Assembly: GCA_015852425.1 (NCBI GenBank)
Contig: JAAAIG010000501.1
Coordinates: 1-26,663, forward strand
From: Gryganskiella cystojenkinii
Lineage: Eukaryota; Mortierellomycota; Mortierellomycetes; Mortierellales; Mortierellaceae
DNA: 26,663 nt
Direction: 5' to 3'
The notes under the pieces were generated by a model, which made no database searches, had not been told where the DNA came from, and worked only from the letters and a program-made list of their open reading frames with translations. Positions 1 to 7,104 of this stretch are shown here, in pieces. Position 1 is the first letter of the stretch. Every line of letters begins with the position of its first letter. Position numbers and translations under genes: made by a program.

Positions 1-194
1 CAAAGCTCAAAAATCGAAGCAAGAATCGGTCACAAACAAGAAAGGACGGCGGCTAATAGAATATCTCCAATTCTAATGCCCTCTCACCCTTATTTCTGCC
101 AGCTTCCATCTTATATTGAATAGAGAGGACCCTTTTCGGGACTAACAAAACAAATGATGAGATATTTAATAATTGTGCCTGTCGGTTTCAATGA

Positions 195-461
195 AATTTC
201 CTGGAGACGTGTCTTCGGGATTGGGGAGAAGCACCGACTCGCGATAGCGTTTGGAGAGCGCTTTTCATTGAAACTGACCTCGGCGAACGAGAAGTCGTGT
301 CTCCTAAGTGGGACCATTCATGGCGCATTGCCAAATTGATTAAGTATAATGTGCGGATGCCTGACCTGGCAAAAAAGGAAAAAAAATCATCTCGGCGTAT
401 TGAGGAGGCCGTGTTCGCGGCTATGATCCTTTCTTTATTTGATTTATTTACTGATCCTTGA
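195..461 (+). pseudogene. Coding-like open fragment, unassigned
   Basis: An 88-codon open stretch lies between stop codons at 192-194 and 459-461. Its only ATG is at 357. The translation has ordinary globular composition (for example GEAPTRDSVWRALFIE and VSPKWDHSWRIAKLIKYN), unlike the low-complexity frames around it. There is no convincing start codon, splice context or recognisable domain, so it is best read as a fragment of a decayed gene, or an internal exon of a gene whose other exons I cannot find. A long opposite-strand frame over the same DNA (188-865) is Ser/Arg-rich and looks like a shadow. Function is unknown. Confidence 0.25.
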
Positions 462-1089
462 TCATAGAGCGGTTTTCTTACACAGAGCAAAAGCAACTTC
501 CTCCTCGTCAACTTGACATCCCCATTGTTGTCGATCACGACTTCTGCCTTCGCGTTTTTTGTTTCTGGCGAAAAATGTCCTAGCGACGTTGACCGGGATT
601 CTCTCGAATCGTGGCGAGGTTTCGAGAACCGAAAGACGATCGAGGACGCACTTGGTAGGTGGCCGTATGAGAACCACTTGAAAGGTACTGAGGGACAGAT
701 GTCCGAAGTTACTCTATGTTTTCTTTGACTTGATTTGGACATGTGCTCAGCAAGTTGTAGTAAGGGAAAGGTATTCTTTTGATCGAGTTTTCGGAGTTTT
801 CGACGTGAACAGGAGCAGCTAGGGTCACTAAGGGATGCGGCGAGAGTGAATGATAAAGGAAACAAAGGGCGACTACTTGTGCCAAGTGATTACTTGCTTT
901 TTTTTTTTTTTTTTTATTACTTCGTGGAATATAAGCTAAATCTAGTGAAACTAGCATCTAGGGATGACTACGACCTATTGTTTGCTTTCATTCTTTTCGA
1001 CGAAGTAACGAAAACGTGAAGGAAGGCACCTTCGACGATTACGGGAAACTTTAACATGAAACGCGTGGCCACTGTAGGCCAGTCTTGGC
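462..1089. other. Intergenic, no supported gene
   Basis: No complete gene is visible. A plus-strand frame at 513-728 has a partly protein-like end (RWPYENHLKGTEGQMSEV) but no domain or splice context. A T-run at about 899-915 and scattered purine-rich DNA make up most of the rest. These pieces may belong to the same decayed locus as the flanking fragments. Confidence 0.4.
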
Positions 1090-1266
1090 ATGAAGATCAG
1101 CAGGAGAATCATTGAGAGCCAAGGAGTGGTCAGTGCTCAAAATTACGAACTTACATCTCTTCCCTGGACCGTCCCGGACACCTGTGTGCTCTGTATCCTT
1201 GCTGTTGAGGGCAGAACGGAATATTCGCCCTGGTTTCGACCAATTTCTCGCTTGTCAGGAGTATAG
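1090..1266 (+). pseudogene. Small ORF or gene fragment, unassigned
   Basis: The frame runs from an ATG at 1090 to TAG at 1264-1266 and encodes 58 residues of normal composition (for example SQGVVSAQNYELTSLPWTV). It is followed in a different frame by another coding-like run (to about 1405) containing EYSTNEGKGCKRYFSLP and DFASVIEDSC. The frame change between two plausible peptide stretches suggests a gene broken by an indel, or two exons with an unseen intron. No family is recognised. It could be chance. Confidence 0.22.
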
Positions 1267-1405
1267 TACAAATGAGGGAAAGGGCTGCAAACGTTACTTC
1301 AGTTTACCCGTTCAAGACTTTGCTTCCGTAATTGAAGATAGCTGTTTTTTTAAAAAAAAAGAAATAAAGCACTTTCAGCGGTTTTCGAATACTGTTTCGC
1401 CTTAA

Positions 1406-2767
1406 TACATTAACTCGACCTGGACTCGGTAGTAGAAAAAGAACATGCGCGGCTGACCCAAAGATAGAGCATCTTTTCATGGGAATTTGAGAACCAGCAA
1501 TGATAAACGTACTCTAATGATCCTGTCTTCTTTGAGGTTTACCCCCTTTTACCTCAGATCCTCTCGCTGGTTCACCCCATTATATTGTTCGAACTTCGGC
1601 ACCCTTTGAAAAAAAATGAATGTCCACTATGTGTGAAAGCGGAACAAAGTTGATGTTCCTTGTTGTGCACACCACCAGAGCAAGCCCCTCTATCAATCAA
1701 GTGGCCTCAAAGTTTGATGGACATGCACGATGAATGATTCCCATTCCTGTTTAACTCCATTTCGAGACGAATGTAGCTGATAGACAATAATGCCCTGGAG
1801 ATCTTGTACGATTCACTTTAAAAAAAAATTCGACAAGGCCGAGACTTAATCGGCTAAAAATTGCCCACACGCACAACGTCCAACCGACGATCTCGCGATC
1901 CCAGAGTGCTTGTACCGTGCACCCTGAGATGAAATCTAAGCTTGCAGCATACTCAAAACATCTGGCAGACACTCTCTACCCGATGTTAAGTTGCATTCCA
2001 CTCAGCACCGCAATCTTACTGTACCGCCTATACGGCAATGGTGCCGAATCAGCCTTCATGGAAATCCTCGAGGTAATCTAAGGAATCATACCCGAGGCCT
2101 ATAGTAGAATTTCATCACGATTTATGCACGTAAGGATCTACAGCAAGCGCTGGAGCTGAACTGAGGGGGTCGTTCATTGACTGGGATCTGTGAGAAGATG
2201 TGATGCTGTCGGCCCCATCTCATTCAATCCAGGTTGCATGAGCAGCACGTGAATGACTAAGCTGACACAGAAGAACATGTACGAAGCCAGTCAGTGACAA
2301 TGCCGTTTCTCTCGAGATGTCCAAAGGACATGTTCGCGTCCGCCAAGCAAGCCCATGGCGCGATGGTGTGTGACCATGCGTGGTTCTATCGACGCGCAAA
2401 TTTTTTGAGGACAAGGAGGCAGTTACGAGACGAAAGGACCCGAAAGGCGAAAACTGTCTCAGATGTGAAGACGAGGTCCAGAATGTGAGGTCCAGAAGGT
2501 GTTCTCGCAGTAGGCACTGAGGACAGTACTCCTTAAAACAAATGCCATTCTTTTGGTAAATCATTGACCACGCTAAACCGCTAAACGTGTTTAGTCTCAC
2601 CTCCAAGGATACCTCATTGGGTCTCTGACATCGCAGCCGTAGACCCAAACTGCCACCAGAGGCAGGCTTAGGCATGCTGATGAGCGTGGACCTTCTTTAG
2701 TGTCCCTTTGATCGCATACAAGACCACTTTTGTTTAGATATGGATATGAGTAGGTAATAATGTTCGG
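1406..2767. other. Intergenic, no supported gene
   Basis: I see no supported gene. The longest frame is minus 2220-2675 (151 codons). It has no recognisable domain and competes with plus-strand frames of equal quality. The AT-rich stretches at 1600-1620 and 1820-1860 look like ordinary spacer. Degenerate LRR-type sequence is possible but not demonstrable by eye. Confidence 0.4.
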
Positions 2768-2773
2768 TTTATT
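2768..2773 (-). terminator. Polyadenylation signal of the secreted protein gene
   Basis: The minus strand reads AATAAA 75 nt after the stop codon at 2848. Position and sequence fit a eukaryotic poly(A) signal for the small cysteine-rich protein gene. Confidence 0.5.
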
Positions 2774-2847
2774 CCTTGTGGGCCTTGTGGTTATACAGTA
2801 AAGAGAGCAACGTTGTTCGCTCTGCACCATGTGTCGACTCGGCAATC

Positions 2848-3135
2848 TTAAGTGCTCCAGTAGTGAGCGTCGCAGTCCGCGGGGCTCAAAGTAGATTTGG
2901 TGCACCAGAACTGATATCCGGTCTTGAGGCAGTTACCCCAGCAAGTAGCGCCTTCATTTTGGAGAGCCCTCTGGAAGAAAACGCACCATTGTAAGTCGAT
3001 GGGGTCATTATTGTTGCTGCACTCGTAGCCGCAGGTGTTGTCGTCACGCCAGCCAGCGCGGCAAACATGAATGGCTTCGGCACAAGAGGCAACCAAGAGA
3101 GCACCGAGGGCAACGACAGAGAGAGAAATCTTCAT
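2848..3135 (-). CDS. Small secreted cysteine-rich protein (effector-like)
   Basis: A single coding exon of 95 residues. The first 21 residues form a classical signal peptide: MKISL, a hydrophobic core VVALGALLV, then ASCAEA as a likely cleavage site. The mature part of about 74 residues carries eight cysteines, at HVC, NTC, GYEC, LQWC, ATC, GNC, FWC and ADC. An even number in so short a chain implies up to four disulfides. It is rich in Trp and Asn and lacks any domain I can name. Size, signal peptide and cysteine content match the broad class of fungal small secreted proteins, some of which act as effectors or antimicrobial peptides; a role here is inference. The start is fixed by the signal peptide and by a TATA box and 5' UTR intron upstream. 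The promoter and first untranslated exon also occur as an inverted copy at 3825-4137. Confidence 0.8.
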   Translation of the reverse strand: MKISLSVVALGALLVASCAEAIHVCRAGWRDDNTCGYECSNNNDPIDLQWCVFFQRALQNEGATCWGNCLKTGYQFWCTKSTLSPADCDAHYWST

Positions 3136-3170
3136 TCTTGAAAACGGTGATTGGGAGGGAAGTTAGGACA

Positions 3171-3238
3171 CTGAAGTTAGAAATCCATACAGCTAGAATC
3201 ACTTTACATAACTGGGTTGGCATACGTGGAGTTCTTAC
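3171..3238 (-). other. Predicted 5' UTR intron of the secreted protein gene
   Basis: Reading the minus strand, a GTAAGA donor starts at 3238 and a TTCAG acceptor ends at 3171, with TCTAAC just before it as branch site. The 68-nt length is typical of fungal introns. It lies wholly in the leader, with 35 nt of second untranslated exon before the ATG at 3135. The inverted repeat upstream ends right at this donor. Confidence 0.6.
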
Positions 3239-3547
3239 TTGATGATGTAGTAGATTGGTGGGTTTGATGGTGATGAGGGATACTCGATGAGAGAGGGTGC
3301 CTTTTATACAAAAAATACCTGGCTTGGGAGAAGGAGGATGGTATCAATGGTTGGTGGAGTGTGCAGAAACATCTTTCATGATCGAAATATGCTTGCGCCG
3401 CTCTTCCCAGTTGGACATCCATTCAATCAAATCGGTATATTATTGTTCAGCAGCACAACAAGCACGCCGCTCTGCCCGCTTTCATTTGAATAAAAAAGGA
3501 ATCCGTTTGATCGAGTCCGCATGGATCAACGGCGTAACAAGTGCGCC
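3237..3547 (-). repeat. Inverted repeat, left arm: promoter plus untranslated exon 1
   Basis: This arm of about 311 nt matches, inverted, the segment 3825-4137 at roughly nine positions in ten by eye. It contains the TATA box and first leader exon of the secreted protein gene. Homology fades outward at about 3548 and stops inward at the 5' splice site of the leader intron (GT at 3238-3237). Confidence 0.85.
3301..3308 (-). promoter_or_regulatory. TATA box of the secreted protein gene
   Basis: TATAAAAG on the minus strand, 63 nt upstream of the predicted 5' splice site of the leader intron. The same octamer is conserved at the mirror position in the inverted copy (4066-4073), which supports it as functional core promoter. 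Confidence 0.65.
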
Positions 3548-3824
3548 GCAAAGGTCCTCCTGGTCCTCCTTCCACCAAACCAGATCGCAGCCAGCAACTT
3601 TTTTGTGTAAACAAACATTTAATGTGACACCAAATCCCGCCGGCCACGGTGGCGTTTTTAAAATAATACCATCCAAGTCCTCCTAAGAAATGGGCTGAGC
3701 AGATGGTCCTCGGCAAATACCTTATTTAACAACGGGAAAAGCGGCGCATGAATAATTCCCAGGCGAAACGATGTGCTTTCATGCGAAATGTAAATTTGGG
3801 CTATGGTACCGCAGTGGAAGAAAG
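3548..3824. other. Spacer between the inverted repeat arms
   Basis: About 277 nt of unique sequence between two outward-facing promoter copies. It contains no supported gene. If both arms are active it would act as the shared upstream region of a bidirectional promoter. Confidence 0.6.
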
Positions 3825-4137
3825 ACGCGCTTGTTTCGCCGTTGATCTATGCGGACTCGATCAAACGGATTCCTTTTTTATTCGAATGTAAGCGGGCAGA
3901 GCGGCGTGCTTGTTGTGCTGCTGGACTATAATATACGGATTTGATTGAACGAATGTCCAATTGGGAAGAGCGGCGCAAGCATATTTTCGATCATGAGAGA
4001 TGTTTCTACACACTCCACCAACCATTGACACCATCCTCCTTTCTCCCAAGCCAGGCATTTTTTTTTATAAAAGTTGCCCTCTCTTATCGAGTATCCCTCA
4101 TCACCATCAAACCCAACAATTCACTACATCATCAAGT
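3825..4137 (+). repeat. Inverted repeat, right arm: duplicated promoter facing right
   Basis: This is the inverted copy of 3237-3547. It keeps the TATA octamer at 4066-4073 and the leader exon up to CATCATCAAGT at 4127-4137. The sequence after it (GGGAACC) is unrelated to the leader intron of the left copy, although the junction AA|GTGGGA still has a GT that could serve as a donor. No copy of the secreted protein's coding exon follows. Confidence 0.85.
4066..4073 (+). promoter_or_regulatory. TATA box in the duplicated promoter
   Basis: TATAAAAG at the position equivalent to the TATA box of the secreted protein gene and facing right. The leader exon copy follows at the same spacing (63 nt to the splice-site GT). 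Confidence 0.55.
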
Positions 4138-4194
4138 GGGAACCACTGTCACTCCAGTTGTTCATCCATCCTGTGGTGGAAATCCGGACAGTGA

Positions 4195-4450
4195 GAGAGC
4201 CCGACGAAACGATTAGCCAACACATGCTTGATGTTGCGAGCCGCGGGCCGGATGTTGCTGGGGATATTCTTGCTCAGGTCTTCGATGAAATGGCCGCGGC
4301 GTTTACGTGTTGTGACCGAAGGTATTTTTATTGGTCGAATAGGTAATCGATAGCGGTCAAATCCCAGCGTTTGACGGGTTCAAAGATCTTGTGCAAAGCG
4401 ATTATATATTATCACGAACGGATACGCTGTTCAAGGGTGGGATTGAGTAA
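4195..4450 (+). pseudogene. Orphan coding relic behind the duplicated promoter
   Basis: Two peptide-like runs lie in different frames. The first (to TAG at 4344-4346) includes VREPDETISQHMLDVASRG and AGDILAQVFDEMAAAF. The second (about 4343-4450, TAA at 4448-4450) includes IPAFDGFKDLVQSDYILSRT and ends in TLFKGGIE. Both look like real protein, but no intron of sensible length joins them: the GT-AG pair that fits would be about 31 nt. The likeliest reading is the end of a gene broken by an indel, now placed downstream of the copied promoter. No domain is recognised. Confidence 0.3.
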
Positions 4451-4949
4451 AGAAGAGTAGTAAGAAGAGTAGCAGTGCTTTCTGATGATTGTAAGATGCA
4501 GACCACTGAGGTTCAGTGATGGGGGTTCATATAAGAAGACAAGCGGGTGACGCACAGGTTACTCCTAAGGGGAGAGATATTATGACAGCGTCTTCGTCGT
4601 TGGAACGAAGGAGAACGAGATAGAACGGCAAAGAACGATACAGAACAGGATAGAAGATGATTATCAACGAGGTGACTTGAAACAAGAGGTGGCTCTATGA
4701 AAGGAGGATACGGCAAGAAAGTGATGACGAAAACCGTGAACAACGAGATAACGATGTATACAAAAGGAAAGGCATATAAGAGTTACTCAGACAAAACAAG
4801 GATGTCAGAGATCGAGAAAAAAATGACCGGAGCGGAGGACAGGCCGGGACGACGATTAAATGATTTCCATTGCGATACTCGGTAACTAGAAAAAGGAAAC
4901 CTAGGCGTGGATATAGTTCTAGGCTGCATTCGCGACATTTGCGCGTTGA
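4451..4949. other. Purine-rich spacer, no supported gene
   Basis: The plus strand is strikingly A/G-rich from about 4570 to 4830 (repeated GAGA, GAACGA and GATAGA-like runs). No open frame here has protein-like composition. It may be flank of the retroelement remnant that follows. Confidence 0.4.
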
Positions 4950-5433
4950 TTAGATCAGTGCAACAACTAAGAAAATATTTTTATTCAACAAACTATCTGC
5001 GTGCATCCGTTCAACGTCTGTTGGAGGATGACGAGAGATAGGATCTGCGGGGTTAAGCTCAGATGGTATGTGTGACACAGACAGAAGAATGCTATTGTCA
5101 TCAATGAATGAGAGGATGCTGTTAAGGAGCTCATTGACAGCGGCATGCTTCTAGGCGGCGGTTTATTAGGGCGAAATGGACACCTTGATTATCACAATGG
5201 AGCAAGATTTCCTTGCCAAGTGGCGCGTCCCTAATGGCTTGCTGTGCTGCGTAAAACTCGGATGCATAGCTGGAGTATTGAAAGAGCTCTGGGATCGGAA
5301 AAGTTTTTTGACGGCCGTTATTATCGATCCATGATCCGTAATGTAGGGAGGCATCCGAGAAAACCTCAGTGATGGTAGATTCCGAATACAAGCCTGACAT
5401 GAGAGATGAAATTTTCTGCTGTTTCCATAGCAT
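4950..5433 (-). mobile_element. Retrotransposon RNase H remnant, frameshifted
   Basis: The first frame (5433 to about 5150) reads VFSDASLHYGSWID, then EFYAAQQAIRDAPLGKEI and HCDNQGVHFALINRR. This is the Asp / Glu / Asp-Asn arrangement of an RNase H fold as found behind the reverse transcriptase of DIRS- or Ty3-type elements. A one-base shift near 5150-5160 then moves the frame. The continuation shows SVSHIPSELNPADPISR, the typical end of such RNase H domains (HIPSE.NPAD..SR), and runs to TAA at 4950-4952. No reverse transcriptase, integrase or terminal repeats are seen. This is an inactive fossil fragment. Assignment to RNase H is confident; the element family is inference. Confidence 0.75.
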
Positions 5434-6808
5434 TGACCCAGTTTTTATATCGAATTGAATATGGAGGCACGCAGTGCACTGTGGGGTGATGCGTCTTGAG
5501 TCTTGACGTCAAGGTCAACCAGACACCCAACCACGCCAGTGTTACACACCAGCGGTCAATGCCTTCTATTTTTCAGACGTAAGTGTTCAACCTTTCCTCT
5601 AATTTAGCTGTAAATTCTTTCCTTCTGATTTAGTAAACCAAACGGCCAACGCTTTTTTCCCTAGCCAGCCTGCAAATCCATTCGCTTGCCCTCTGCGCTC
5701 TCAACCTTTTTTTTGTCCCCCACCTCTTGCATTCGTGTCTGGCTCATGGTGGAAGGCACACGTTTTAAGGATAGGTCCTTTTGCACGAATTTTTAGCTCG
5801 CGCTCATACCTCTTCTACGCGCACCTTGGTATTGCTATCACATGTAACAATAAGCAGCCATAACTCTTTACACACATGTTTCTAACTTGTAAAGACATGA
5901 CAGAAATATCATTGGTCCTTTATCAATCAGTAACATTTTGCTTCATTTCTTTTCATCGAGTACTACTCAGCTTATAGTATGTTTCATGCGCATAAATACG
6001 GATAATCGTCTCATAGGTGTTGCGTCAGATATCCTACTCGATCTCTGGGTAATCGACGCGACTTTCCTTTCTTCCGCATCGCCTAGGATCTCTCTCTTCT
6101 TTTACCACATTTTTTTTTGTTAGAGAGGGAGGGTCTATGTATAATACAACGGGTTTGATCCTCGTTTGGGTGTTAGCAAATCGGGCATGTCGGTCAGAGA
6201 TGAAGGAAGATGTGATTTTGAGATGAGCGCTTGTTTGTCAGTGAATAGGGGCGACTTTTTGTTGTAGTTGCCCATGCAAGTTTTAAGGGTTCCAACCAGC
6301 ATGTAGTCCTCCGACAGTTTATCGAAAGAGTAATAGCATGAAACCTGGACTGCTGAACAGTACACAACAAAAAAAGAGAGGAATTGCTTCTTGTTTCCCT
6401 CCGGATTAGACCAATTTTCCATTTTTTTTTGTTTTTGGAAAGAACAGCCTGTAGAAAGTCGCCAAATGGGTGACGACGGAAGGTAAAACATGACGGCGTA
6501 GCCTAGATTCAAGTTTGTCATCTTCAAGGCACGCTGAAAGATTAATCGTGTCATCTTGGACTCTCCCAACTTAACTCTTATCAAGCATGCGTGTTTTTGT
6601 CTGGGTGCACTTCACCTGTTCCTATGTGATTGCACCCATGACGTATTTTCAGTTCGCAAGATTTTTGACATCTTTCCCAGATCGCGGGATCATGTCTTTT
6701 TTGCTCTCACAGACAGGCATATACCTGCTTCCAGAGACTACGGAGTGAACTAACTCATTTTTTTCATATTGTGCTCCTGTGGACCAGTGCTGTGGACAAG
6801 ACTGTCAT
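5434..6808. other. Intergenic, no supported gene
   Basis: AT- and pyrimidine-rich DNA without a supported gene. A minus-strand frame at 6135-6584 (149 codons) opens from TTG rather than ATG and has no recognisable domain. A palindrome CTTGACGTCAAG lies at 5502-5513. The first part may include decayed retroelement sequence upstream of the RNase H remnant. Confidence 0.4.
5502..5513. promoter_or_regulatory. CRE-like palindrome
   Basis: CTTGACGTCAAG is a perfect 12-nt palindrome around TGACGTCA, the consensus for ATF/CREB-type bZIP factors. No intact gene starts nearby, so it may be a chance site or a leftover of the retroelement's regulatory region. Confidence 0.25.
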
Positions 6809-6868
6809 CACCGACGTCTGGCTTTCCTCGATGTCTGGTGTTCACCGATGTCTGCTGTTTCCCGATAC
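6809..6868. repeat. 17-nt tandem repeat, about 3.5 copies
   Basis: Units start at 6809, 6826, 6843 and 6860 (the last is partial). Each is a variant of CACCGATGTCTGGTGTT. The period is exact at 17 nt and the core GA(T/C)GTCTG is kept in three units. It lies about 240-300 nt upstream of the CLASRP-like start codon. Confidence 0.8.
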
Positions 6869-6920
6869 TAATATTCATCTGCGATAGATCGTTATACTGG
6901 TTTTTGTATGGCGCGTTGAG

Positions 6921-6945
6921 CCAATGGGCGAAGTTCGCACGTGAC
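6921..6945 (+). promoter_or_regulatory. CCAAT box and E-box before the CLASRP-like gene
   Basis: CCAAT at 6921-6925 and CACGTGAC at 6938-6945 lie 160-185 nt upstream of the ATG at 7105. CCAAT boxes bind the HAP/NF-Y complex, and CACGTGAC fits bHLH factors such as Cbf1/USF. The same CACGTGAC octamer precedes KIN17 at a similar distance. Confidence 0.4.
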
Positions 6946-7104
6946 ATATTTTTTAAGGGTATGCGCTCGAGTAGCCAACCGCCTTTGCCACCTCGCTTGC
7001 TCCATGCCGCCATCATTCTATCAATCGCATCAGCAGAGTCAAAGGACAGACAGGACAAGGATAATCCATCCAACAAGGACGCTCGTGACCAACACTTCTT
7101 CAAA

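Noticed and set aside
188..865. Minus-strand open frame of 225 codons
   Set aside because: Ser/Arg/Lys-heavy with no domain, no promoter and competing plus-strand frames of better composition; likely a chance or shadow frame.
3237..4137. Inverted repeat as terminal repeats of a DNA transposon
   Set aside because: No transposase frame in the spacer and no clear target-site duplication; the homology boundary matches a splice site instead.
6135..6584. Minus-strand open frame of 149 codons
   Set aside because: Opens from TTG, no recognisable domain, no splice or promoter context.
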